Shown one piece after another: positions 12,271 through 23,892 of a DNA stretch of 64,000 nt. Positions within the stretch are counted from its first letter, which is position 1. Every line of letters begins with the position of its first letter. The stretch lies in NCBI GenBank assembly GCA_008360975.2, contig CM039182.1:85529405-85593404 (forward strand), in the 5' to 3' direction. A program made the position numbers and the translations under genes. The stretch is from Lichenostomus cassidix. Its lineage: Eukaryota > Chordata > Aves > Passeriformes > Meliphagidae. Under the pieces are notes generated by a model. It saw only the letters and a program-made list of their open reading frames with translations, was not told where the DNA came from and did no database searches.

Positions 12271-15200
12271 CGTTAAACCTCAGCTCTCCGTTTCTCGATG
12301 ACCGTGGGCTTGCAGGTGCTTCTGCTCTCTGTTTTTTTTCTTCCACTCTCTCCTCTCTTTTCCCTCCTATTCTCCCTTTTGCCCTTAACGAGATGCCTCT
12401 GAGGAAGCTGCTCCTTGTGTTTTATCTCCCTTTTTTCTGTGAAGGAGAAAGGAAAGTGGGAAACGGGAAGGAATCCGGCGAGCCAGGGCTTCAGGGCTTT
12501 TGTTGCTAGTATTAATCACAGCTCTTTCAAGAGGGAGTCTTTTTAGGTATTATTTTTCATAATCTGTAGTGATGTTTAGCTATAATACTATTTGAATTTC
12601 TTGTTCACTCAAGTTTTGTTCCCAGAAACTGTTCTTGAAGGGCAGATGAGGATGGGAATACAGTGGGGAAGAGCAATTTAATGTGTCCAAAGTGGTTTTT
12701 GCTTCCTGGTTTTGCCAGATGGTTAATACCAATGTTAGCATAATAAAATCGAGAGTTTCCTTAGCTATGTTTAATGTGCAGACTTAAATGCTAATGTGGC
12801 TTTCTGTTTAACAGGAAAGAACTTGCAGCTATAGGCAGGGGTTCAGGGAGTGAAAGGAAGAAATTGCATATGAAGGTTTATTTGACCTGACTGGAAAACA
12901 ACTTGATCTTAAGTCGGTTCATTTAAGAAAAAGAAGACTCACTTGCTAGAACTCTGCTTTGCTCTAGGAAATGATACTGTTTTCCAATAGCTTGCTTTGG
13001 AGCCTCACTAATATCTGGATCTTTAATGGGAAAAATAGGAAAAACAGCACTAAGCCATTACAGGAGTTATGAAAGAGGGAGGAACCACTGAGTTTTGTGC
13101 AGTATGGCTACCATGTTTTTGTTTAATATATTCTTTTTGTGTGACGTGTTAACTTTTGAACATTCAGGCATGAGTTGAATTCTTTTTTGTATTGACTGAA
13201 GAAAGACTGACTTGGTGGCATCTTTAATTTTAGGAAATAAAAAACATTTTCACTATATGCTAGTTGAAAAGTTGCTTTCTTGTTCCAGTAGCAAATTAAT
13301 GGATCTCCCATCTGTGCCTGAAACATTTCACATTTCTGGGCCTTCTAATCAAACGTGAATGTTTTGGGTTTTGAATAATACCAGAAAGGTATCTTAAACT
13401 AATTGAAATAGAGACAGCGTTTTGGTTGCTCATCTTAATTAAAATGCACAATACTAGTTTGTAGTTATCTATGATATTAATGCTCAGTCATTAACTTTAA
13501 TTTTCCTGTTGTGCTGGTTGACTAACTGGAGAAATTAAATCTTTGGAACCTGGCCTACGTGTCTGAAAGTGGCATTGAGAGGCAAGGATAACAGCCTTCT
13601 TTTGAACTTTTGTTGAGAACAGCTGCCATAATTGGGTTTCTTTTGCTTGTCAAAGTTGTCATCCAGCTTTTGCTGCTTCAGAGTAAGATTTTTCTGTGAC
13701 CTCTCTTTGGATGCCAGCCTTCAAGGGTCACTGGAAAGCATGTGATGCTCTACCTGTGATAGGAGTAGCTTAGTTGCTTTCAAGGTCCTGACTCTTTTCT
13801 TCTGGGCTTTTAGGTCTATGTGAAGTGTTTCATATTTGAAAAAATGGAAGCTTCATTTGAAGCTGGCGTATTTAGTATACACAGGATGTATTTTAATTTT
13901 CCATCTCTGATAATACCCGAGCTTGCGTTCACCTGATACTAACTTCTGCCTAATTGCAGCACAGAATTGTAACATGGTCCCTAATCCCCAAAGGTGGATG
14001 TAGTGATCTAAGCAGACAGCATGGGAAAGATGAGAGGAAAACTGGTATCCTGTGGTGAAGCGAGTGCATAAAATACCACAAAGTAGAATATTGGCAGTGA
14101 GGCTGTAACTAGAGTAAGTTAAAGGCTCCTGACTTGCCCGCCGTCCAAGCCATAGAAACATGATTTCTCTCCTACCTGAGAGGAAAATTACCTTTATTTG
14201 GGGAATATGGATACAAAAATTACTGACATTGTCAGCTGCTATTGCTCATAGTGTTCTGGAACTGAAAATTGAGCCTTACATTTCTAAGTTTTATTTCCTT
14301 TCATTGTATCACCTCTTTTATTGTTACCCCCATCTCAAGACCTTCTTTCCAGCCTACTGCCTTTCAGGAGCATTGTATAACCAGTTGGGTTGAACACAAT
14401 ACAGTGTGATATTACATTTTTTCTGGATGCTTTCAGTTTTGCTAAAAGATCGCTTGCATGAGCCTTTTTGAACATGTCTCTAGTTACTCATAAAGACAAG
14501 TGCTAAGATCAGAGCTCCTTTTTTCCTAAATGTTTGGTTCTTGTTCTTTTACTTTTAAAATAGTATTTTTCTTTATGCTACATTGGAGTAGCGGTGAAGA
14601 GACAGCTTTTCAAATCATTGCATATAATTTATGCAACATAAAATCCTAGTGCCTTTCTTGTTATTTGAATTAATTGGTAATGATCAAGTCCCATATTTTG
14701 GCATCTCTGCAGATCATCAGTTCAGTACACCTTCATGTACAGGTTTTCTTGAAAAGTGTGTGCTGAGGAAAATGATGCTGCTTCAGCTAGATTTCAGATG
14801 TATGAAGTGTAACACTCAAAGTTAAATAGTTAATTACGTGGTAGTCATAAGCTTATTCAGTATTTAAGTAGTTAAGGAGTACTAATTAATTAACTTGTGA
14901 TTACATCAGTCATTTCAAAAAGGCAAGTGGTGGGCCCATAGATTAAGCTATGTAATCTTGTGTATCCATAAAGGGAATAATTTACAGGGTTTCTTTTTAA
15001 ACTGAGTAGAGGCATAACAGATACAAATTCGTTGTGTAAGCCTGCAGTCACTGAGTGGCTGCTGGGAAACCCCTTGAGACAGTCTTTGAATAGGCTCTTC
15101 TGGGATGGAGTCTGTTGAGAATTTTTTTTTTTTTTTTTTGTTATTTGCAAGTCAGGTATGTTCTTTTGCATACATCTCTTGCTTCCTGGTTTCAGGATGC

Positions 15201-15530
15201 TTGGCAGCTATAGATGTTTGTTACTTGTTTGTTTTGTTTTGAAATGATAAAGTTCAGTTCCATAATTCAAAGCATTTGCCTTCAAGGATGAACAGTAACT
15301 GCGTGTTCAGCAGGCTTAATGTGCAATTTGCTGTACTTGGTTAAAATGTGTTATTTTTCAAAGAAAGAACCCCAACTTGCTAAACGTTTGTAATATGGGA
15401 CTTGTTAATTTGAGTTCCAGTTAGTTGTCTGTGATAATCTTTTCCTGTCCTCTCATTTTCTGTTAGCTTTTCCAGGTCCAGCTCTGTCACTTGTTAAGTA
15501 TTTATTTCCTTGTGATATTTTAGTAACCAC

Positions 15531-15640
15531 AGAAGCACAGAATATTCTGAGTGGAAGGGACTCATGAGGATCATCATGTCCAAGTCTTGGCTCTGCACAG
15601 GACATTGTCATGATGTATCTTTAAACCATTCAAGTATCTG
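15531..15640 (-). mobile_element. CR1 LINE 3'-end fragment, antisense
   Basis: On the + strand it reads 'cacagaatattctgagtgg' then 'aagggactcatgaggatcatcatgtcc' and 'cttggctctgcacaggaca', the reverse complement of a CR1 3' end. It is of the same subfamily as the copies at about 41,025 and 59,457. Only about 110 bp is clear. Confidence 0.75.
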
Positions 15641-17622
15641 TTTCCTCGGAGCCCAACATGGCATCTCATTGATAAGTCAGTAGCAGAAACTGATGTTGAT
15701 CATCCCCCTTAATCACTTGACCTCTTGTCATCTGTCACCCCACCCGTGTCACATTGATCATTGTCTTCCCTGCACAGCTTATCTGTGTCAGTAGAGCTCT
15801 TCTGTATTGCCTGTAAGACACCACAGTTGTGTAGGTACATCCGAGCTCCTATAAGGGGATGTATTTGTAGTGCTTGACTACCAGTTCACCTGCTGTTCCA
15901 GTTTATTATGCTTTTTTTGTTTTGTGGTGCCGAAGTCATTTAGCGGTATAAAAAGTTCCTTTTTTTTTTTTTTTTTTTTTCTTATTTATGTTTTGTCTAT
16001 AGCTTCTGCTGGGACATATGCTGGTGCTTGGGTCCTCATCCTCCAGTATAGCTTGTTGGCATTGATGGAATATGTTTTTCTGAAGCTACTGGCTGTTAGG
16101 GCAGCTGCTGAAATTTGGAGGATAGAGGATTTTAGTAAGTAAACTGAGAAGGTTTAGCAACACTGAAAGCAGATTTGAAAGGTGTACTACATCTGAATTA
16201 TTCTAATACTTAACCAGCTGCTTTGAAGCACAATTAGAGCCAAAAGTGGTTGCAATATATTGCCTTGCAGATGGGAAGTCGATCACAGGAAACAAGTTCC
16301 CAGTTTAAAGAAATTATTTTTTTGTAACACGTAGTGTATTTTTTTTTCTGCCAGGGGAAGGAATCTTCCTCTACTGGTGGGTGTAAGATTATTTTACTTA
16401 ATGGTGGTATAGTGTCATTGGCCAGTGTAAGAGAATAAATAGATTTTGGTTTCCTTTATTTAAAAGAAGCAAAATTATGGCTTCCTGATTTAACTGGTTA
16501 TGCCCACATGAATCTTTTCATCTATGCCAAAAAGTTCGGAGAGCAACAAACAGGCAAAACTTCGGGTGAATGGGAGTTCTTGAGTCAGGTTAGGGCAACT
16601 TACTTGCTGTGTACATGAGTAATTAAATGACCTGCAGTTATGAGCCACAGAATAGCAATATAAGAGCCTTTAATGTAAAATAGTTACATTTGAATTGTGT
16701 AGTCCAAACCCGCATGTCACCTGTACCTGCCTGTCTTTCACCGTTCTGGTTCTGAATACTTAAGCATAGGGTCTTTTTCCTGTCCTGAAACCTTTGTTGC
16801 TGTCGATTCATATCCATCTTGGCATTTTACCAGCCAGGCAAGGCAATGAAAGGAATTGGTTTGTTTCGTATGTTTAGGTAATTCAAGATGCACTAAGTGC
16901 AGTGGGAAGCTTCTGCAGAGTAATTATGTTGGAATGGTTTCCTTGGTCTGTGACCAGCTTTCTGGCATTCCCGTGGTAATTTGATGCTGATGGCCTTTTT
17001 CCCAGCAGTGGCTGTGTGCAGTGTTCCCTTTGTTACTAGTCTCCAAACTCAGAGTCAAAATACTTGGACCCTTAAACCTAGAACACATTCAGTGGGCAGT
17101 CACATTCCTCTCTTTCAGAAGAAAACCTTGGTTAAATTCACCAGGTGACTGTGTAAGGCTGAACGCTTAGTTTAAGCTTTTCTTAGAAGGTTAATGAATT
17201 TTAAGGTGAAGTGCTTGTTGTACAACATGCCTTTTATGGATTATGTTATCTTTGAATTATCCTTTCTGGTGGCAGACTCTCAAGTGGCTTTTTTTGCAGT
17301 CATATTACCAAAGATACTCTGCTTAATCAGCTTTTATAAAAACGCAGGTTAGCTCTCTTTAGTGTGAAGGATCAGTGATCTTGCACTCAAGTTTCAGTGC
17401 TGCTTGACTTAACTGTGTTTGGTCTTGCAAAAAAAAAAAAAACTTGAAAGCTTGTCAGGTATTTACAGAGATGTCACGAACTCCTCTTGCAAAAGTGTGA
17501 AACATGCTGTAAGACAGAGTGTCCCAGAGATTTTGGGAAAAGTGTTGGCACTCATATACTCTCCTGTATATATGTAGACTAAAGTAATTCAAAAGTAATT
17601 GTGCCAAGTCTTTATTTGAATC

Positions 17623-17644
17623 CATACTAGAGAGCTCTAGTATG
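17623..17644. repeat. Perfect inverted repeat, 10-bp arms
   Basis: CATACTAGAG, a 2-bp spacer (AG), then CTCTAGTATG. The arms are exact reverse complements. It lies in RPRD1A intron 1 with no associated gene or repeat that I can see, and may be coincidental. Confidence 0.8.
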
Positions 17645-20600
17645 CTAATGAAGTGTTTAGTGCTGATAACTTGACATTTTAACATAGTGATGCTTATTGT
17701 CTCAAACCCTTTTGTTAGGTGGTATTTCCTTTCAAGGTCAGTTGACACATCAGAGCTGGCCTGTTGAAGGTTAAAGCATGATACAACATTTTCAGATGGT
17801 TCAGTCAGTCTATACACTTGTAGTGGGATATATGTGAAATCTCCTATGCTTGTGTGTTTTTCTGTAGTTTCTTCCAGTATATCTAAGACAGCAAATACCT
17901 CTTGGCTCTAGGGAAGAGGTGTAAAGCAGCATGAAACTAATGGGCATGTTTCTAGCAATCTTCGTGGGAGCTCAATTTCAAATGCAGGAGGTAAACCTGG
18001 AGAAGACAAATACAGGTGATTATGCTGACTTTGATTGCCAGGACTAACCTCAGTGAAAATGACTGGCTTATTGCCTTTCAAGATAAAATACTGGTTTCTT
18101 GCACTAAAGTGGTGGCTTATCAGTGTTAAGAGTTCTCTAAGTATTATGGACTAAAGTGGGTAATGTTGGGGCTTCTATACTGAACTGTTAGAGAGAGAAC
18201 CAGGCATACCTAGGCAGAGCTAACAAGAGTGTGTTCCTGAGAAGGATGCATTGCCAAAAACTGACTTGATAATGTACTCTCCACTGCAGATACCTCAGTA
18301 TGCTAATTGTTGGTGAAATACGGTTATTATCTGAAGAATATTCATTGCCATTTGAACATGTCAGATGCATTTTTGGGACAGACCTAGTTTCATTTGCAAG
18401 GTGCCAATCCCACATAGTCTCATTGTGAATGCTTTAAGGGTAATCTGCTTACTATGGCTCTTATACCAGCCAGCATTGTTGACATGTTAAAATATTTCAG
18501 AATTCAGTGCTTCAGGGAGCCACTTTGGTGGTTAGATGTTGAATCTAAGTGCAACAAGCAGAGGAGTTATGAGAACACTGCGGAGAGCTTATGAAAAGAT
18601 GACTCGATCCAACACGGGTGATTTTTTGGCAGTTTTGTGTTTGCAGACTGTACTGTTGGTGTACCAGAGATGCTGTGGGTTGACTACTTCTAACACTGTA
18701 CATTCTGGCAGTGTGTTCCTTTCAGATCCTTCAACCTAAGTTCTTACGGATTTTTTCCCATATTTTTCTTCTGACAGTAAGAATGCTTTTGCTAATAGCC
18801 TTGCAATGTGTTGAGGACCTTCAAAAATCATCTCTTTGATCCATTTTGATGTTCTGAGGTTTATCAATGCCCAGGTCTGGAAAGTTAGTGTCACTGCTAC
18901 TGAAGAGAGATTCTTTAGACATAATTCTTTTTCCAGAACAGATCTATTTGGTCCTGAATTTAATTTTGTATTTCAGACATCACTAGTTAATTTACAGTCA
19001 TGCTAGCAATGGTATGTTTTCAGCTCAGGTGGCAGCCTCCTTTGCCAGAGGTTGTGTTGAGCTTCAGTCTCACGTGTAAGGCAAAATGCTAGTAGACCAG
19101 TATGTAAGTCTTGAAGATATGTGAAGGGAAAGGGAACACTTCTCAAGACTAGACATAATTTTTACCTTTGCAGTTTTGTGCAGCACATTCTTACAGCAAG
19201 AAGAATTGAATTTTGTTTCACAATTTTCCTTGTGAACATAAGGGCAGAATATTAGTTGAATTTTCAACCAAAGCCACAGATAGCTTAATCGTGGGTTTAG
19301 GATTTTTGTTCATTCTGCACAGCTTTGTTTATGCTGAATTGTAGTAGGAAGCTGAAAAGGTAATACTAGGGGAAATAAGCCTGAAAGTGACTTTCTGGGG
19401 TTTAGGATGCTTTTAACAAACATGATACATCAATATTTTACTACAGTGAATAGATAAAGTCTGGGCTTTGTGAGAATCAGCATCACCTGACTTCATGGCA
19501 GTGTGTATCCATCTCCTGTCTTCGCCAGCTCAACTGATTTGGCTGTTTATTGGAAAGAAGAAAGTTGAGGTCTCTCACAAATGAGTTACATCACTGAGGA
19601 TTAAAACATGAGGGTTTTTTTTCCCTGTGAAGTGGATGGACAAGGGCCTATCCTGCATGCAGTTCCAGAGGATATAGGATGAGGAACAGCCCAGTCCATT
19701 AGATTTTGAGTCCTAATTCTGGGCTTATTTAAGAGGGCAGGGCCATCTTTGGTAAGCACTAGTTACGTTTTGATGTGCCTATGAGACAATATGTGTCTTC
19801 TGAGATTCTCTCTTTGAATAATTCAAAATTTACTAGGTGTCAAAACTCTGATTTACCTGAAACATAGGTAGGATATGTGTTATTTTATCATCAGTTGGGC
19901 TTTAATATAGAAATTGAGCAGCGTAAGTTTTTAAAACCTACATTTTAAATAAGCCAGATTTTGAACCAAATAGATTAATTTCCTGGGTGCTTTCATGTAG
20001 TGACTTTGCTTTTTGGAACAGACTCTTAATAGAGTCCAACTTGTGTCCAGTACTTCCAAGATATTTTTTTTTTAATTGCTGCTCTTTAGTTTGCCTTGTT
20101 TGTAAGAAAAGTGCATTTTTACATTCAACAGTGGGTTTTTTCCCCAGTCAGTCCAGAACTCCCAACTTGTTAGATATGTCTGTTCAAGAGGATGGAAAAA
20201 ATACAGTACTTCAAGGAGAAATCCTTCAGAGGAGTCTTTCTGTAGTGCAAAATCTATTCTCAAAAACATTTCCCTAGAGTGAAAGCATATTAACATTGAA
20301 TTATCTCTTTATGTGTGAGGGTGGTGGTTCTGCATTTTTGAGAGGATGGAATAGAAAGTAAGAAAATCAAGTCATACTTGCTTGCACAAATTACAAGAAA
20401 TCCTAAATTGTCTTTACCACAGTGCTGTTTTCCTTGAGAGAGAAAAAAAACCTTGTCTTTCAAGAGGAGCCTCTTTTTAAAATCAAAGTGTACATGCTGA
20501 GATAATATGGTAGTAATGATACACTGGTGTTAACCATGGTACAAGTGTTACAATAAGAGTTTCAGCTCCAAGAAGCTTGTAGATTAATGATGACTAGATG

Positions 20601-21457
20601 AAGTATGATTGTAAATGACAATACCCAGGTAGGAGCACTTAGAAAACATGGAATAGATTTTGAAAAGCAACTTGTAAATTGGAAACTTGTAATCTCTTGC
20701 ACATTAAGAGAGATGGGATAAGATGCTTAAGGTGCGTGGTGAAGAGATACACCACAGGAGCTTGAAAGTGATTTTTGAAAATGTTTTTTGAAATTACAGC
20801 TGCTGGCACATGAGTGTTTCAACAATTTGGAGATGAGAAGGGGGAGTTTCACAGTGATACAGGGAGACTGACTAGGGATTGACTGTTCAGTTTGCTTCAA
20901 TGTGAGAATGAGGAGTGGTTATGTAAGACTGAGTGAAATTCAGACTGAAAAGGAGGAGGTTCTTCACATGAGTGATTGTGGATCTGTGAAGTGCCTTGTC
21001 AGGAGACTTCTGAGTATAAGAAATTTATGCAGGCTTAAAAGAAAGCTGAAGTACTTGAAAGAAATCCACAAAGGCCACCAAATAGGAGTCATATAAGGCT
21101 CAGGAAAGCAAGTGAAAATAATTTCGGAGTGAAGAACACTTTGGAATATCTGGGGCTTTTTTCTGTTTGTTTTTTGAGATAGTGCTGAAGGGAAGTTATG
21201 TCATGCTATGAAGGAAGAACTCAAATACAGAGGGCAGAAGGGAGAGAAAACCAAATAGGTGACCAAAGTATTTTCACAGGAAAGTACTGAAAATGTGAAA
21301 TGGTGTAAGCAGTAATGAAAACGGGAAGAACACACTTGATTTCAGGGTGGGGAAGGTGTGGGGTGGTGGGTGTTTGTATTCATTATAAACCTGGATACAT
21401 AGGTATTTGCTGAAGGAAGTAAAATTTCTAACTGTTCTTTATTTTTCTTTTTATTAG

Positions 21458-21587
21458 CAAAACCAAACAGGAAGCTGACATTCTTGTACTTGGCCAATGA
21501 TGTCATACAGAACAGCAAAAGGAAAGGACCAGAATTTACAAAAGACTTTGCTCCAGTAATAGTGGAGGCTTTTAAGCATGTTTCAAG
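21458..21587 (+). CDS. RPRD1A: RPRD1A coding exon 2 (CID core)
   Basis: Encodes residues 51-93 and part of 94 (KPNRKLTFLYLANDVIQNSK and onward to EAFKHVS). It carries the most conserved CID block, including Tyr61, Asp65 and Asn69, positions reported in the family to contact the CTD peptide. All three are present. The acceptor is TTATTAG and the donor AAG|GTACAG; phase 1 in, phase 2 out. Essentially identical to mammalian RPRD1A. Confidence 0.97.
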
Positions 21588-22301
21588 GTACAGTAAACTT
21601 GAATGTGCGGTGTCCATCATACTGTATTTGAGGGGCATTTAGAGAAGTTCATCTCTTCCGGCCCAGCTAGTCTTTGTGTGCTGTTTCTGTACTTGAAGTC
21701 TCGTTAGTTAAATTTATTCAGTGTTCTTTTGATCTTGGATAGTCTTAGTGCTGTTGGATGAAGTTTGATAGTAAATTCATCAGCATTCAGTCCAGTTTTT
21801 TTTGAAAAGCTGTTAGCTATTCCTGAAACTAAGACTTGTTTACTGTCTCTGTTTATGTACTACAACAATTTGACGCTTTCATTACTGGGTGTTGCATGAT
21901 TTGTTTTTCCCCAGCAGCCATAAATCTCATTGCATGAGAAAGCTACAGTCCTGATACAGGATTATTTTCACAATGATACACAGCTGTTAAAGCAAGACAA
22001 ACCTAAGTGCAGTGTTTGCATAAAGAGTTACAGACCTGCACATTTATGGGTTTAGAAGAAAACAGAGTTGGATGTTGGCCCTTTTTTTTTTTTTTTTTTT
22101 TTTTTTAATCTGCTTGCCAGAACAGCTTAAACTGGTTTTTGCTTTTTAGTCTTTGAAATGTGAATTTGTTATTTTGAGATTATTTGACTTCTGATGCTTG
22201 GATATTGCTAAGAACTGTGAAGGTCCTTCTGTGAAAAATAGTCATACAGCAGTGCTGTACTTCTACCTAGTGCTGATATTTGCTTTTTTACCTTGTAACA
22301 G
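21588..22301 (+). other. RPRD1A: RPRD1A intron 2
   Basis: A 714-bp phase-2 intron. Its only notable content is an uninterrupted run of 25 T (22,082-22,106), about 195 bp before the acceptor. Confidence 0.93.
22082..22106 (+). repeat. Poly-T run of 25
   Basis: A pure homopolymer of 25 T in RPRD1A intron 2. It is likely length-variable and prone to sequencing error. It lies too far upstream to be the polypyrimidine tract of exon 3. Confidence 0.95.
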
Positions 22302-22408
22302 TGAGTCTGATGAGAGTTGTAAGAAACACCTTGGCCGAGTGCTGTCTATCTGGGAAGAAAGGTCTGTTTATGAAAATGATGTATTAGAACAACTTAGGCA
22401 AGCTTTAT
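22302..22408 (+). CDS. RPRD1A: RPRD1A coding exon 3 (end of CID)
   Basis: Encodes residues 94-129 and the first base of 130 (ESDESCKKHLGRVLSIWEER and on to LEQLRQAL). This covers the last CID helices. Arg106 and Arg114, reported CTD-contacting arginines, are present. Acceptor CTTGTAACAG, donor TTAT|GTAAGT. Confidence 0.97.
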
Positions 22409-22490
22409 GTAAGTATTTTTTGAGTGTATGAAGGTTCAGACTCTTGTTTGAAATAGTATTTCCCTGACTGCTATGTTTGTTTTCATTTAG

Positions 22491-22585
22491 ATGGAGACAG
22501 AAAGGTGAGGAAGCGCACATATGAACAGATAAAAGTTGATGAGAATAACTGTTCGCCTCGAAGTTCTCCCACTGACCCTCCTCAG
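22491..22585 (+). CDS. RPRD1A: RPRD1A coding exon 4 (basic linker)
   Basis: Encodes residues 130-161 (YGDRKVRKRTYEQIKVDE, then NNCSPRSSPTDPPQ). It joins the CID to the coiled-coil region. The basic KVRKR stretch could serve as a nuclear localisation signal, by inference. One residue is missing relative to the human protein in the Asn/Glu-rich part, accounting for the total of 311 against 312. The 82-bp intron before it is very short. Acceptor TTTCATTTAG, donor CAG|GTAAAA. Confidence 0.96.
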
Positions 22586-23491
22586 GTAAAAGCATGTTTA
22601 TAAAATTCTATATTTACATATGGAATTTTTCAGTTACTCTTGTTTTTGAATGGTCTCTGTTTTTCTTTTTAGTGAGGTACTGTTTCTGGGCAAAGGTGGC
22701 TACACCTGAAACTTTACATAGTACTTCAGTGGGGTATGCTGTAACCTTAGGTATTTGATGCTAAACCCAAATGTATGAATTGTATATCCAGTTTTGTTCA
22801 TGTCAGGATTTCAGCAGTAGTTTCTACAGTATATTGAGCTCTCATTCCGTTTCCAGGGTAGTAGTGAGTAACAGATGTATTAGAACAAGATTGTTATGGA
22901 TTTATCAATAAAATATTTCTCAGTTTTTCAGTCATGATGGCTTGGAAAAATTCTTGTCTACCTTACACTGTTAGGGCATTTCTAATTCATGCAGGTTTTT
23001 GTTACAGTATTGCCCTATCTCAGAAGGATTTTTGTTATAGCAAAGAATGATGACCTCAAGTAATCATGATTTAGTATGTTTCTCTGTAGCAGATCTGGGC
23101 TTCTGTGAACATCAGCCCTGCTTTCAAAAGAAGTGCACTGATACAGTCTTTTACATAGTGAAGAAAAACAACAAGAAAAATAATTAAAAAATGTATAATA
23201 AAATTAAAGGTACTGTAAAATAATCACTACTGTCAAGAAGAAAAGATTTGTAGATATTTCTATGCCAAGAATTTAAAGGAAAAAGCTCTTGTAGAAAGGT
23301 GACCTTTAAAACTAGGAACACTGCAATGTTGTGTGAGAATTAAAGGTTTTGTTTTGACTTTAAAAGCTGATACTGTAAATGCTGATAAAATTACCGTCAA
23401 ATCAGTTCCATAAGCTTGTTGCAAAATACTTCTGTTTTGTTCTAGTATCTGTTTATTTAAACTAGTTCTCAATCTTGCATGCTTTTTTCAG
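22586..23491 (+). other. RPRD1A: RPRD1A intron 4
   Basis: A 906-bp phase-0 intron, AT-rich. It contains an AATAAA near 22,908 ('atcaataaaatatttctc'), which could in principle serve intronic polyadenylation, but nothing else supports that. Confidence 0.9.
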
Positions 23492-23618
23492 ACCACAGAT
23501 CTCATTAGAGCATTACAAGAACTAGAAAACGCTGCCTCTGGGGATGCAGCAGTTCACCAGAGAATAGCTTCCTTGCCTATAGAGGTCCAGGATGTGTCCC
23601 TGTTAGACAGAATAACAG
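23492..23618 (+). CDS. RPRD1A: RPRD1A coding exon 5 (start of coiled-coil region)
   Basis: Encodes residues 162-203 and the first base of Asp204 (TTDLIRALQELENAASGDAA and on to VSLLDRIT). It is the first part of the helical dimerisation region shared by RPRD1A and RPRD1B. Acceptor GCTTTTTTCAG, donor ACAG|GTGAGG. The 98-bp intron after it is short. Confidence 0.97.
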
Positions 23619-23716
23619 GTGAGGGTTGGGGGCCTGGTAACTGAAATGCTGTTCTAAGAATGTAATGGTACGTAATCAAATCACGCTTTGCTTGTTTTTC
23701 TCTGCTTGCTTTTTAG

Positions 23717-23892
23717 ATAAGGAATCTGGAGAGCAACTTTCCAAAATGGTAGATGATGCATGTATGTTGCTGGCGGATTACAATGGCAGGTTGGCAGCTG
23801 AAATAGATGATAGAAAACAGCTAACTCGAATGTTATCAGACTTTCTCCGATGTCAAAAAGAGTTCCTTGCAGAGAAAGAACATAAGCTGGAA
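23717..23892 (+). CDS. RPRD1A: RPRD1A coding exon 6 (coiled coil)
   Basis: Encodes residues 204-262 (DKESGEQLSKMVDDACMLLA through RQKE-like LRCQKEFLAEKEHKLE). Heptad-like leucines and charged residues fit the known coiled-coil region. The donor is GAA|GTGCGT, weaker than the other donors of this gene, and it opens the 26-kb intron. Read-through would add only VRNVLF before a stop at 23,911-23,913. Confidence 0.96.

Larger units (their letters stand above)
12089..21457 (+). other. RPRD1A: RPRD1A intron 1
   Basis: A 9.4-kb phase-1 intron with a GTGAGG donor and an ATTTTTCTTTTTATTAG acceptor. It holds an antisense CR1 remnant near 15,531-15,640, an 18-T run (15,122-15,139), a 21-T run (15,960-15,980), a 14-A run (17,429-17,442) and a perfect inverted repeat at 17,623-17,644. 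No additional exon is supported; open frames are short and unrelated to known proteins as far as I can tell. Confidence 0.9.
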
